A stretch of 64,000 nt of DNA. It comes from Onchidella celtica. Taxonomy: Eukaryota; Mollusca; Gastropoda; Systellommatophora; Onchidiidae. Numbering within the stretch: position 1 is the stretch's first letter; every line of letters starts with the position of its first letter. The notes under the pieces were generated by a model that saw nothing but the letters and a program-made list of their open reading frames with translations, ran no database searches and was not told the DNA's origin. Where the stretch lies: NCBI GenBank assembly GCA_963931925.1, contig OZ007579.1, positions 32,942,019-33,006,018 on the forward strand, written 5' to 3'. Both the position numbers and the translations under genes were made by a program. Below, one piece after another: positions 48,308 to 59,062 of the stretch.

Positions 48308-48366
<59 letters not shown>
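48308..48366. repeat. CT dinucleotide microsatellite
   Basis: About 29 CT units inside the Ginger2-like element, between the N-terminal coding part and the right inverted repeat. A high-mutability site. Confidence 0.95.
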
Positions 48367-48369
<3 letters not shown>

Positions 48370-48817
48370 TTTAATCGACAAACAGGACGAGGGGAAATCT
48401 ACTTTCGAAAGGTTGCTGCGGGTAAACGGGAAGAAGATGTTTGATAACCCCTGCTTTATACAGCATGAGATAGATTTCAACAGACATCTCTCATCTTCTA
48501 CCACCCCCAGCTTTGCTCCACGCACTTCCCGGCCGCTCCCAGGAACATAATGTAGACGTTTTTAATCAAAACATTACATGTCAAAACAATTATGACAACT
48601 CAGACAATTAGGTCCATGAATAGACCTGAACTCACCCCTAATCGACAAATAGTTGTTGACACCACTAATTACACACATACTAACAGCACATAATGAGACC
48701 ATGCACCACATACCACTTTGGCTTGAAAACAAGTTCAGCTGTGGTTTCTTTTGAATAAACACACCGAGTTACACAAGTTGACTGATATCAGTCAAACTGT
48801 GAATTAAATGCGACTAA

Positions 48818-48952
48818 ATTTCAGTCATTTCATGAAATGACTAGAAATTTTAGCCGTTTCATGAAGTGACTGACCCTCACAGTCATTTCGTGAAATGGCT
48901 AAAGTTTTTAGGCATTTCACGAAATGACTGATTTCACGGTCTGACTGTAACA
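48818..48952 (-). repeat. Right terminal inverted repeat of the Ginger2-like element
   Basis: 135 bp, the reverse complement of 45176-45310 with two mismatches. It carries four near-palindromic modules at matching positions and ends CTGACTGTAACA. Confidence 0.9.
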
Positions 48953-48956
48953 TATC

Positions 48957-49239
48957 TATGGCTTCCCCTCATCTATTTAATTTGAAACAAACGCAAAACA
49001 GCAAAATCAATAAATCGAGAAGAAGAAAAACAACAAAACAACATGAAAAGAGCAAATTTTCAGAAACTGAAAGACGCGCATCTGTTAAAAACTGTTAAAA
49101 AAGAAATACAGAATTAGGGCCTAGATCTAGGGAAAAGACGAGAAAGGATTGATAGATCTAATTAGATAAAGACAGATTTATTGAGAATAACAGATAAATT
49201 ATTATAATTTAGTTTAATTAATATCCTCCGAACAAAATC

Positions 49240-49241
<2 letters not shown>
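48957..49241. other. No gene seen
   Basis: AT-rich spacer between the Ginger2-like element and the GA repeat. Confidence 0.5.
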
Positions 49242-49290
<49 letters not shown>

Positions 49291-49324
49291 GAGAGAGCGA
49301 GAGAGCGAGAGAGCGAGAGAGAGC

Positions 49325-49417
<93 letters not shown>
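49242..49417. repeat. Long GA microsatellite with GAGC interruptions
   Basis: About 175 bp of GA repeat with a few GATA and GAGC interruptions. It lies 340 bp before the second gypsy element. Confidence 0.95.
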
Positions 49418-49422
<5 letters not shown>

Positions 49423-49753
49423 TTAAAGTTGTTTACTGTTGTTTGTTAAGGGAGGATGCGTTTTTTCATTTCTACGCAGTAAATTAGATCTAGAGGTAGA
49501 TCTATTACAACAATGAATAAAACACAAACGTGATACTGTTAAAGCATAAGAAACAAACGCGAATGAATAATATAACATACCAGTATGTTTAATAATAATC
49601 AAACAAAAGTACAATAAAAATATTAAGGAGGCAGACTGGTAAATACTTGTAATAATTGCATAACAAATTGACACATTATAGGCCCTACATTAGGGGTTAA
49701 ACAACTGGAGAACAATTAAAGGGCAACAAAGAAAAGGAAGATTGCCAAGTCTG
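49418..49753. other. No gene seen
   Basis: AT-rich spacer up to the 5-bp target duplication of the gypsy element. It contains several AGATCTA-type motifs. Confidence 0.5.
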
Positions 49754-49758
49754 CTATG
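49754..49758. repeat. 5-bp target duplication (left) of gypsy element 2
   Basis: CTATG directly precedes the TGTCACG start of the LTR; CTATG recurs at 58098-58102 directly after the last LTR base. Confidence 0.93.
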
Positions 49759-50951
49759 TGTCACGAGTGGAGTGAGTGCAATTAAGGGGATTGCTACAGA
49801 GCGGGTGTAGAGTAAGAAGGACTCACAGTAGACAGCAAGTTAAGCGTGCTGTTGTGAGTAGTGGGGGGGGGGGGTCTGAATGAGGCGAAAGCGCTGTATA
49901 ACTATCACTGCAAGTTAGAAGGTCCTAGGGAGCGGACCTGTGAATAAGAGCCATCGGGCGGACCTAAAGGGAGCAACCGAGAAGACTAGTGAGGGAGTCT
50001 TTCCAGTAATGACTGGTATGTAGAACGTTGATTGATTATTATGATTGATGTATTATATTATATTCGTCTATTACCATGATGTGAATAAGTATATGTGAGG
50101 AATGTGGAAGTCCTTGATATTGGATATAGCAATGTGCGCCACGAGCGATAGATGAAAGTGAGTTCATGGATTTGTAGCGCGAGTGAGTAGTGTGTACTCC
50201 GATGGAGGTGTGTTACCGTAAGATGTGTGGTGAGTGAAAGGTGAACTAGTGTGTGTACGCTCATGGATTGTAAGGAGAGGTGGAGCGAATAGAAATGGTA
50301 GGGTATTATACCGATGTAATGTTATTCTTGTAGGTGTCGGGGACGGGCCGAAGAGCCACCTCGATGAGCACAGGGGATAGGCCAGCATAGGGCCGGAGGC
50401 CACACAGAGGCCAGAAGTGAGGCTGTCAGTGTAGGACAGTAGAGGCACATAAAGTCGTGGCAGTCAGGCCACGGACAGGGACGTAGATATGAGAGTGAAT
50501 GAGATACTATATTGTTGCCATGTTGATAGGCTAGTGAACTGATACTATGTTGTTGCCATGTTGATGGCTATGGAAATAATAATGTGTTATTGCCCTGTGG
50601 AGATGCGAGTGGAATATTAAGGTGTATGACAATAGAAAGGTGATACTGAGAGACGGCGGTGCCAGTGAATTACTAATGTGCTATTAAGACCCTGAGGGGA
50701 GAGGCTGAGGCCGAAGTGCCTGTAGGAGTAACTACCGGATTGTGGATCCGAGGGAGAGTGTGTGTGAGAATAAGGCCGTTGTACGGCAGTTCATTTCAAT
50801 AATATAATGTATGTAATTGCGCTATTATATGTATAATTATGTTTAATAAATGTGTGAGTCTGATGGGCTGTTTTGTTAAGTGTTAAACTTGTTTGTTCGT
50901 GATTGTCGTCCTGTCATAACTATTACATCTCCCAGTCTGGGATTTGTGACA
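49759..50951 (+). repeat. 5' LTR of gypsy element 2
   Basis: TGTCACGAGTGG... to ...TTTGTGACA. A TATTATATTATATTC stretch at about 50051-50065 may serve as TATA box and AATAAA near 50845 as poly(A) signal. It has a 12-G run where the 3' LTR has 11. Confidence 0.95.
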
Positions 50952-51013
50952 CTGGGGGCTCGTCCGTTGTGACACTGGGGGCTCGTCCGTTGTGACACTG
51001 GGGGCTCGTCCTG
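50952..51013 (+). promoter_or_regulatory. Primer binding site repeated three times
   Basis: TGGGGGCTCGTCC begins at 50953, 50976 and 50999, giving a 23-bp period. The first two copies match the first 14 bases of the tRNA-Pro site and the third matches 13. Each repeat unit also carries the LTR-end bases TTGTGACAC, so the LTR/primer-site junction itself has been triplicated. Confidence 0.9.
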
Positions 51014-51944
51014 TTTACCTGTGGTCTTTTTGACATTGTGTATTCGTTATATCTAGTTGTTTTTCTGTTGTGCTAGGAATTCATGCTGTTGTCTTTGTTC
51101 GTGGGATGAATGGAATTTTGATGATATGATTTATGTATGTTTATGAATAATAATATGTATTGATGCATGTATTTTGATGAGTATGTATTAATGTGAACTT
51201 AAATTTCTGCAGAGTGTGCGTGCAGCCTGGGGAGACAAGCAGCCAGAGCTCCGAGACAAGGGGAGAGATTATAGTCAGGAAAGTTAAGTAAAAGTCAAAA
51301 TTTTTGTACCCTGGATTAAGGGCTGTCTTTTCTTCTGTCTTTTTCCGCTGTTTTGCTGTTTTCGTTGTAATAGGTTATACGGGCGGTGGCGCGGGTTTGC
51401 TGTGTTGAACTTAGTTTATCCTTTTAAAAAGGTGTGGTAAACTTTGGAACTTCGTTCATCACAGTGAACAGTTCTATAGGGACCTGTATTTTTGTTTAGA
51501 TTGTAGCGTTCTATCTTCCTCGTTGTTTTAGGAAGATGTTTCTCTTGTCCTTCTCCTCCCTATCTATAGATACGTTCTTTTTTTTCAGACTCTGTTCTTG
51601 TTCGTACCTTGTTGTGTAATCGGCGTAGTAGGTTGCATTTTTTTTTCCGTTATAGTTTTTTTTTGTAGAAGCTTTGTCCTAGTCTGGTTCGTTGTCCTTG
51701 ACGTACTTGTGGTCCTTCTACTGTATTTCTTCATTCTTGTCGTTTTTATTTTCTTTTATTATTAATAGTGCAGTACATTTTATGAATATAGAATTAGTTG
51801 TGCTGTAAAGGTAAATTTCTGAATTGTATTCTGAACTGGGTATTGTTATATCTGGTGTGATCTCAGTTCTCTGGTCGTATCGTTAGTGATCATACCGACA
51901 GGTTGGTCGTCTTATAATAGATACCATAACCATAAATCTGTGAA
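51014..51944 (+). other. Leader of gypsy element 2
   Basis: About 0.9 kb of T-rich non-coding sequence between the primer sites and the gag ATG. A packaging signal would be expected here but cannot be recognised by eye. Confidence 0.6.
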
Positions 51945-54900
51945 ATGGCGGAACTCCAACAACTAATGAAGTTGGGTAAGGAACTTGGCCTGGAGGGAGA
52001 AGAGCTACGCGGCTGGATTAAAGAACAGCAGGCGGATTTGCGCGATGAGCGTGCTAAGGATAGAGAGCAGGAAAAAGAGGCTCAGGAAAAGGAGAGGGAG
52101 TTAAAGTTAAAGGAGATAGAAGCTCAAGAGCGGGAGACAGACGCGCGAGTAAGAATCGCAGAATTAGAAAGCAAAAAGAATACGCCAACGGAAACAGTTG
52201 ACCGGCAGGTACACAATAAAGGTGGCGTTAGGATTAAGCTCCCTACGTTCGACGACCGGAAGGACGACATAGACGCCTTCCTTTACAGGTTCGAACTGAA
52301 CGCACAATTGCAATGGGGGGAAAATAAGGAATTATGGGCCACGTACCTGGCATCGCTATTGCAGGGGCGAGCGTTAACATACTTTAAAGAGCTACAGCGC
52401 GAAGACGTGCAAGATTACGATAAGCTGAAGGCTTTGCTGCTTCGCCGATTTGCGCGTACCGAGGAATATTTCCGGGAGCAGTTTAGGCGAGCACGTGCAG
52501 ATACCAGGGAGGACTTTGCTGCCTTCGTCGCGAGACTAACTGAGTATTTCGCGAACTGGGTAGACTTGGCGCATGTGGGCACGGATTTCGCTAAACTGAA
52601 AGACTTAATGATCCGTGACCAGCTGTACGCGTCGTGCCACAAAGATCTGGTGGCTTTCCTGAAAGAGAACGAACCCGCGACGGTGCAGGAGGCGTCTAGG
52701 TTGGCGGAGGCATACCGTACGGCGCATCCGTCCAAACCAGTCGCCAGGGCGTACGTCCAAGATGCTGGGTACGTCGCCGTTGTCGAGGGGTCGCCGGCAG
52801 GACTTGGGGACAGGTCGCGTCAGCGTGGTGCCTATAGCGGGCAAGCCCAGGGGCAGCGTAGGGGCTATCACCAATCACCGGCATATGGATCCGGGAAGTT
52901 GGACCGAGCAGGAGGGCTAGGTCGCGGTAATGGCCGGGGGCGAGTTGTGACCTTTGCCGATGACCGACGGCATAGGGACTTTAGTTCCGGTCGCGATGGG
53001 TCGCGGGGACCCAGGCCTAGGGCAGCACAGGGAGCGGAGTGTTGGACTTGCGGACGCGTGGGTCACTTTTCGCGCGAGTGTAGGGCCGCGAAGTGTTGGA
53101 ACTGCGGAAGAGCAGATCACATCAGCGTGAACTGCCCTGCAGGTAGGATAGCGGCGAACGTGGACAGTAGCTCCAGTCCATGTTCCCCAAATAAATTTCA
53201 TCATGCGGCTGCGTGTGTTACATCGGACAACGGAGGCGGACAGTATTCTAAGTGTCCCAGTTGTGAGAAGTTATTATCTTCCGGTGTTTTACCTTGTGGG
53301 AGAAAGATCCCCGTTATAAATTCATGTCATACAGGAGGTGGTCTTAGGGTTTATCCGGGGTTTGTTGGGGACGAACCGGTCTCGGTTTTACGAGATACAG
53401 GATCTACCGTTGTGGGAGTGCATAGGGATTGCATTCGGGATTCACAGCTTACAGGTGAGACTGTCCCGTGCATCCAATTTTCGGGGGCCATTGAGAAATT
53501 ACCCATGGCAAGAATAATGATAGATACACCTTTCCTTAGCGGGGAAGTCGAAGCAGTCGTTGGTTGTTTTCCAGGCGCCCAGCTCATCATTGGGAATGTA
53601 TCACGGGTGGTTTCCCCTTCCGATGAGAACGTGCAAGCATGGTCGCAATCAAAAGGTATTGACTTTTGCGCCGCGGTCGAAACACGTCGACGGGTAGCTG
53701 ATAAAGATAAGATTAGACCTTTGGCTACCCCAGCGGTCAACCTAGATATCACGCCAGAGCGCTTGGCGAGATTACAAAGGGAGGACCCATCATTAAACCC
53801 ATGTTTTGGGGAAGCGCGAACCGAGAAAACGAGGAGATATAAGAACGGGTCGTCCTCCTTTATTGTTCAGGCGGGCATTCTGTTCCGTAAGTATGTAACG
53901 GTGTCCTCCATTTTAAAGCAGGTCGTTGTGCCAGCGTTGCTGATCGCAACAATATTGCATTTGGCACATGATGTCCCATTAGCGGGTCATATGGGGATAG
54001 CTAGAACCAAAGAAAGGGTTCTTAAAAATTTTTACTGGCCATCGATCCACAGAGATGTGCAGGTCTATTGTAAGACGTGCAGTGCGTGCCAAAAGACGAC
54101 GCATAAGGGTCGTACACCCCAGGCTCCTCTTCAGAAGATCCCCACGGTCTCGGAACCGTTTAAAAAGGTCTCGATAGACCTTGTTGGCCCCATTCACCCA
54201 GCGACCGATAGGGGGAATCGATTTTTCTTAACGGTCATATGTAATGCTACGAGATGGCCAGAGGCGGTTCCTCTGCGGACCATAACATCTGAGGCAGTCG
54301 CGGAAGCGTTGTTTGCAATTTTCGCTAGGGTAGGAATACCAGAGCAAATTCTGTCTGATAGGGGCGCGCAATTTACGTCGCAGATGATGAAGGAATTGTT
54401 CCGCTTATTCAGCATACAACCCATCACTACCACCCCTTATCATCCGCAGGCTAATGGCATGTGCGAGAGATTGAACTCGACGTTAAAGTCGATGCTGCGT
54501 AAGGTAGCTGCTGATCGCCCTAAAGATTGGGATAGATATATCCCTGCAGTGTTATTCGCGTACAGAGAGGTACGGCAGGAGTCAACGGGATTCTCGCCGT
54601 TCGAAATGATGTACGGTCGTAGTCCTAGGGGCCCAACTGATGTTCTTCGGGACATGATGACGTCGCCATCATCGGGAGACGATGAGCAGATTTCGGTGTT
54701 TCAGTACCTTGTTGATTTAAGAGAAAGACTATCTGCAGCGCGCACTATAGCAGAAGAAGCGTCTAGTATCGCGTCGAAAAGAGCAAAAGACTATAAAGAT
54801 AGAGGTTCCAAACTGAGAATTTTTAAGCCAGGAGACAAGGTTCTGTTGTTGTTACCTACGGACCATAATAAGTTATTGATGACATGGAAAGGCCCTTATG

Positions 54901-55949
54901 TTATTGAGCGAGTTGTTTCAAAGGTAGATTACGCTATCCACATTGGTGGAACGAGTAAGGTTTTCCATGTTAATATGCTACAGAGATTTTATGAGAGACC
55001 ACAGTATCTGTGTGCACAGACAAGACCAGAGGAGACTGTCTTCTCTATTGCTTGTACGGGGGTCGTAGACCAGTTGGACTGTGACGTAAGCGACACCGAG
55101 GCGCAGGAAGAGTTACAAATTCAATTGCCGGAGTTAACTGCGACACAAGGTTACAGGGACGTAAAAATTAACCCTGACCTTACGAGTTCAAGGAGTAGGG
55201 AACTTGAGACCCTGTTAGCGTCATTCCCGGATGTTGTTACGGATTTGCCGGGTCGCACTACGGTGATCCAGCACCAAATAAAGTTGACTTCGGATAAGCC
55301 AGTATTTCTTAAGCCGTATCCGTTGCCTTTTTCTTCGAGAGATAGAGTCATAAAGGAAGTTGAGTCAATGTTGAAGTTAGATGGGATAGAACCATCAACA
55401 TCGCCGTATTCATCACCCATCGTCCTCGTGAAAAAACTTGATGGATCGGTGCGGTTCTGTATTGATTTTCGAAGATTGAACACTATTACGGTAGGCGATA
55501 GGGAGCCTATCCCGTTTCAGGAGGAATTAATAGCTTCATTGGCCGGGTCCACGTGGTTTTCCAAGATAGATTTAACGAAAGGTTATTGGGAAATCCCGCT
55601 TACTGAGGAGTCTAAACAATACACGGCGTTCCAAACGCCCATTGGATTATTCCAATTTAAGGTCATGCCATTCGGGTTGGTGAACGCGCCAGCGACGTTT
55701 GCACGATTAATGAGATTAGTGTTGAAGGACATACCTAATGTCGTGTCATTCTTTGATGATATAGCATGCCATACGTCGACATGGTCTGAGCATATTCAGA
55801 CACTAACAGTAATTTTTCAACGATTACGTCATTTTGGGTTAACTGCTAAACCCGCAAAGATGGATTTGGCATGTCCAGAGATAATATTCTTAGGACATAT
55901 TGTGGGTAGAGGTGTTCAGAGACCTGAAGTAACAAAAATTGACAAGTAA
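51945..55949 (+). CDS. Ty3/gypsy gag-pol, Gmr1-like order, up to an in-frame stop
   Basis: It starts at ATG 51945 (GTGAAATGGCG). Order by residue: charged coiled coil (about 35-85); gag capsid-like region (about 95-265); Gly/Arg-rich stretch; zinc knuckles CWTCGRVGHFSREC (about 365) and CWNCGRADHISVNC (about 383); protease DTG (about 483); integrase zinc finger HLAHDVPLAGH...CKTCSACQ (about 673-715); DDE core from SIDLVGP (about 742); GPY/F-type module (about 982); and RT (about 1110-1300) with FFDD at the catalytic site near 1268. A TAA at 55947-55949 interrupts the frame just after RT. The downstream RNase H piece is in the same frame. The arrangement and the tRNA-Pro-like site match element 1, but the proteins are clearly diverged. 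With one stop codon this copy should not make RNase H. Confidence 0.95.
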   Translation: MAELQQLMKLGKELGLEGEELRGWIKEQQADLRDERAKDREQEKEAQEKERELKLKEIEAQERETDARVRIAELESKKNTPTETVDRQVHNKGGVRIKLPTFDDRKDDIDAFLYRFELNAQLQWGENKELWATYLASLLQGRALTYFKELQREDVQDYDKLKALLLRRFARTEEYFREQFRRARADTREDFAAFVARLTEYFANWVDLAHVGTDFAKLKDLMIRDQLYASCHKDLVAFLKENEPATVQEASRLAEAYRTAHPSKPVARAYVQDAGYVAVVEGSPAGLGDRSRQRGAYSGQAQGQRRGYHQSPAYGSGKLDRAGGLGRGNGRGRVVTFADDRRHRDFSSGRDGSRGPRPRAAQGAECWTCGRVGHFSRECRAAKCWNCGRADHISVNCPAGRIAANVDSSSSPCSPNKFHHAAACVTSDNGGGQYSKCPSCEKLLSSGVLPCGRKIPVINSCHTGGGLRVYPGFVGDEPVSVLRDTGSTVVGVHRDCIRDSQLTGETVPCIQFSGAIEKLPMARIMIDTPFLSGEVEAVVGCFPGAQLIIGNVSRVVSPSDENVQAWSQSKGIDFCAAVETRRRVADKDKIRPLATPAVNLDITPERLARLQREDPSLNPCFGEARTEKTRRYKNGSSSFIVQAGILFRKYVTVSSILKQVVVPALLIATILHLAHDVPLAGHMGIARTKERVLKNFYWPSIHRDVQVYCKTCSACQKTTHKGRTPQAPLQKIPTVSEPFKKVSIDLVGPIHPATDRGNRFFLTVICNATRWPEAVPLRTITSEAVAEALFAIFARVGIPEQILSDRGAQFTSQMMKELFRLFSIQPITTTPYHPQANGMCERLNSTLKSMLRKVAADRPKDWDRYIPAVLFAYREVRQESTGFSPFEMMYGRSPRGPTDVLRDMMTSPSSGDDEQISVFQYLVDLRERLSAARTIAEEASSIASKRAKDYKDRGSKLRIFKPGDKVLLLLPTDHNKLLMTWKGPYVIERVVSKVDYAIHIGGTSKVFHVNMLQRFYERPQYLCAQTRPEETVFSIACTGVVDQLDCDVSDTEAQEELQIQLPELTATQGYRDVKINPDLTSSRSRELETLLASFPDVVTDLPGRTTVIQHQIKLTSDKPVFLKPYPLPFSSRDRVIKEVESMLKLDGIEPSTSPYSSPIVLVKKLDGSVRFCIDFRRLNTITVGDREPIPFQEELIASLAGSTWFSKIDLTKGYWEIPLTEESKQYTAFQTPIGLFQFKVMPFGLVNAPATFARLMRLVLKDIPNVVSFFDDIACHTSTWSEHIQTLTVIFQRLRHFGLTAKPAKMDLACPEIIFLGHIVGRGVQRPEVTKIDK

Positions 55950-55955
55950 GTAGGG

Positions 55956-56549
55956 TTGCAAATCCCTAAAACAAAGAAACAAGTCAGAAGCTTAGTGGGA
56001 ATTTTAAATTATTACAGAAAGTTCATTCCAAATTTTTCCTCCTTGTCATCTTCTCTTACTGACCTTACTAAGAAGGGACAACCCGATAAGGTCCAGTGGA
56101 CGTCTGAATGTCAGACATCATTTGATAATTTGGTGACAGCATTATCATCGTCACCCATTCTGATATTACCCGATTTTCGATCTAATTTTATCCTCAGAAC
56201 GGATGCGTCGGACTCTGGTGTCGGCGCTTGTCTTCTACAGGAGAAGAACGAATGTCTCCATCCTGTATGTTATGTCAGTAGGAAGTTATTGCAGAGAGAA
56301 AGAAAGTATTCTGTGATAGAGCGTGAGTGTCTTGCCATTGTCTGGTCCGTCCAGAAACTAGGACGTTATCTCATGGGACGAGAATTTTGTATCCAGACAG
56401 ACCACAAGCCACTGACATTTTTGTCGAAGAATCGTTCGTCCAGCCCACGCTTGTCTAGATGGGCATTGGCTTTGCAGCCGTATACCTTCGTTATTCAACC
56501 AATTCCAGGAACCAGCAATCATATCGCCGACTACCTTAGTCGAGCCTAG
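55956..56549 (+). CDS. RNase H part of gypsy element 2, same frame after the stop
   Basis: About 197 codons in the same frame as gag-pol, separated by one TAA and two sense codons. It begins in the RT-RNase H connection (VRSLVGILNYYRKFIPNFSS), then RNase H with LRTDASDSGVGA, VIERECLAIVW and QTDHKPL, ending ADYLSRA and a stop. There is no own ATG, so it is the C-terminal part of the interrupted polyprotein, not a separate gene. Confidence 0.93.
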   Translation: MQIPKTKKQVRSLVGILNYYRKFIPNFSSLSSSLTDLTKKGQPDKVQWTSECQTSFDNLVTALSSSPILILPDFRSNFILRTDASDSGVGACLLQEKNECLHPVCYVSRKLLQRERKYSVIERECLAIVWSVQKLGRYLMGREFCIQTDHKPLTFLSKNRSSSPRLSRWALALQPYTFVIQPIPGTSNHIADYLSRA

Positions 56550-56905
56550 GGCAAGATTTCAGGAGCTTATACATCGGAGGACAGGAACATTGACAGGATC
56601 TGTGTGAATGAGTCGACTTTAAAATATTGACATTATAAATATGATATGAAGAAGGGTTGATAGGTTGAATGGTTTTTGATTCTGTATTAAGTATTGTGGT
56701 TAGTTAGCTATTCATGATGTGACACATATATGCATATTTCAGGCCATATTGATCATCATATTTTCCCCTGATTCCGGTATTTTATATACTAGGGGAACTG
56801 CTAGGTCATTTTTTTTAGTGTACGTATTGCTCACGCTCACTCGTTGACAGTCATCTTGATGCGATTTGAAATTAATTGCATTAATTTTTTTGGGGTGGGG
56901 GATGA
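56550..56905 (+). other. 3' untranslated region and polypurine tract of gypsy element 2
   Basis: AT-rich tail. GGGGTGGGGGATGA at about 56892-56905 directly before the 3' LTR is the likely plus-strand primer. Confidence 0.75.
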
Positions 56906-58097
56906 TGTCACGAGTGGAGTGAGTGCAATTAAGGGGATTGCTACAGAGCGGGTGTAGAGTAAGAAGGACTCACAGTAGACAGCAAGTTAAGCGTGCTGTT
57001 GTGAGTAGTGGGGGGGGGGGTCTGAATGAGGCGAAAGCGCTGTATAACTATCACTGCAAGTTAGAAGGTCCTAGGGAGCGGACCTGTGAATAAGAGCCAT
57101 CGGGCGGACCTAAAGGGAGCAGTCGAGAAGACTAGTGAGGGAGTCTTTCCAGTAATGACTGGTATGTAGAACGTTGATTGATTATTATGATTGATGTATT
57201 ATATTATATTCGTCTATTACCATGATGTGAATAAGTATATGTGAGGAATGTGGAAGTCCTTGATATTGGATATAGCAATGTGCGCCACGAGCGATAGATG
57301 AAAGTGAGTTCATGGATTTGTAGCGCGAGTGAGTAGTGTGTACTCCGATGGAGGTGTGTTACCGTAAGATGTGTGGTGAGTGAAAGGTGAACTATTGTGT
57401 GTACGCTCATGGATTGTAAGGAGAAGTGGAGCGAATAGAAATGGTAGGGTATTATACCGATGTAATGTTATTCTTGTAGGTGTCGGGGACGGGCCGAAGA
57501 GCCACCTCGATGAGCACAGGGGATAGGCCAGCATAGGGCCGGAGGCCACACAGAGGCCAGAAGTGAGGCTGTCAGTGTAGGACAGTAGAGGCACATAAAG
57601 TCGTGGCAGTCAGGCCACGGACAGGGACGTAGATATGAGAGTGAATGAGATACTATATTGTTGCCATGTTGATAGGCTAGTGAACTGATACTATGTTGTT
57701 GCCATGTTGATGGCTATGGAAATAATAATGTGTTATTGCCCTGTGGAGATGCGAGTGGAATATTAAGGTGTATGACAATAGAAAGGTGATACTGAGAGAC
57801 GGCGGTGCCAGTGAATTACTAATGTGCTATTAAGACCCTGAGGGGAGAGGCTGAGGCCGAAGTGCCTGTAGGAGTAACTACCGGATTGTGGATCCGAGGG
57901 AGAGTGTGTGTGAGAATAAGGCCGTTGTACGGCAGTTCATTTCAATAATATAATGTATGTAATTGCGCTATTATATGTATAATTATGTTTAATAAATGTG
58001 TGAGTCTGATGGGCTGTTTTGTTAAGTGTTAAACTTGTTTGTTCGTGATTGTCGTCCTGTCATAACTATTACATCTCCCAGTCTGGGATTTGTGACA
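56906..58097 (+). repeat. 3' LTR of gypsy element 2
   Basis: 1,192 bp, TGTCACGAGTGG... to ...TTTGTGACA. It differs from the 5' LTR at about four bases (two adjacent near 57122, one near 57393, one near 57425) and one poly-G length change. It is followed by the CTATG duplication. Confidence 0.95.
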
Positions 58098-58102
58098 CTA
58101 TG

Positions 58103-59062
58103 ACGTAATAGGCCTACTAAAAACTGTCTCCTAATTCATTATCTTATATCAATCAAATGCTGAAATTAAAAAAAAAGTAGCTGTGTTTTGATTATCACAA
58201 AAAAATGGTACAGTAAAAAATGACAAGATTTAAATAAAGCAGTATGTGTGACACAGACCCTTAAAGTAAAAGAAGGGCGAGGGGGCAACAGAGGAAAGGA
58301 TGCCACGAATGCACATTACCTTCCACACCCCCCCCCTCCTCCCCCCAAAATAGCCATGTCGATAGCAAATGCTGGTGTTGGAAATCGAATTAACAATAAC
58401 TGATATTGTAATCAACGATCAATAGGTGCAATTCTAGTTCCTGTCACCAGTGTTTACACATTGTCATAATGAGTAATTAGTGCTACCGTCACTGATGATA
58501 GATCATAGGCCTATATATCCTAGAATTGTCTTAATATGCCAGTATTATCTAAAGAAATTATCAGCCTACATCTTATTGACTGTGAATTAGGCCCTACTGT
58601 ATTCACTTGTTTCATTTTTAAGCTGTTTGTAATTTTTTTTGGTCAAACTTGCAAGAATTAAATATTGGTGCAATAATCATGTTTGAGCTCTGACATCTAT
58701 ACATTTACCAAGTGAAGCTCTTCTAAAGAGATTAGGGGTGCTGTGGGGGTAATATAGAGTACAATACATTTTAGTACTGCTGATACTACATAAAATACTT
58801 GTATAGAATTGTCTTAATATGCCACTGTTATATAAAGAAAGGATCAGCCTACATCTTATTGACTGTGAATGCTGGAATTTTAATTAACAGTTACTGATAC
58901 TGTAATCAACGATCAATAGGTACAGTTCTAGTTCCTGTCATCAGTGTTTACAAATTGCCATAATAAGTAATTATTGCCACTGTCACTCATGACAGATCAT
59001 ATTATATCCTAGTTTACTACAGATCTAGATCTAGGTCTTATGTGTCTCTAGGCTAGGTCGTA
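58103..59062. repeat. Rearranged duplicated blocks; no gene seen
   Basis: A block at 58399-58520 (ACTGATATTGTAATCAACGA...) recurs at 58896-59010. A block at 58522-58600 (TAGAATTGTCTTAATATGCC...) recurs at 58804-58875. The order is A-B then B'-A', so this is an old duplication with rearrangement, not a simple tandem repeat. A C-run lies at about 58328-58346. Confidence 0.7.

Larger units (their letters stand above)
45176..48952 (-). mobile_element. Ginger2-like DNA transposon with a nested LTR
   Basis: It has 135-bp terminal inverted repeats (two mismatches), TGT...ACA ends and a TATC duplication on both sides. Two remnants of one transposase gene read on the minus strand. The N-part has a zinc-binding integrase module and the C-part has a cysteine-rich tail; together they fit the integrase-type transposase of Ginger2/KRBA2-like elements. 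An LTR of 1,210 bp lies between them, where the DDE core should be. A CT microsatellite lies inside the right part. Confidence 0.88.
49759..58097 (+). mobile_element. Complete Gmr1-like Ty3/gypsy LTR retrotransposon
   Basis: An 8,339-bp element flanked by CTATG on both sides. It has two LTRs of 1,193 and 1,192 bp that differ by about four substitutions plus one base in a poly-G run. The primer binding site is repeated three times, followed by a leader of about 1 kb and a gag-pol with a single in-frame stop. Integrase precedes RT. The LTR similarity implies a very recent insertion. Confidence 0.96.

Noticed and set aside
55947-55949. The TAA as a programmed readthrough site
   Set aside because: It lies between RT and RNase H, not at a gag-pol boundary, and nothing around it resembles a recoding signal; a plain nonsense mutation is simpler.
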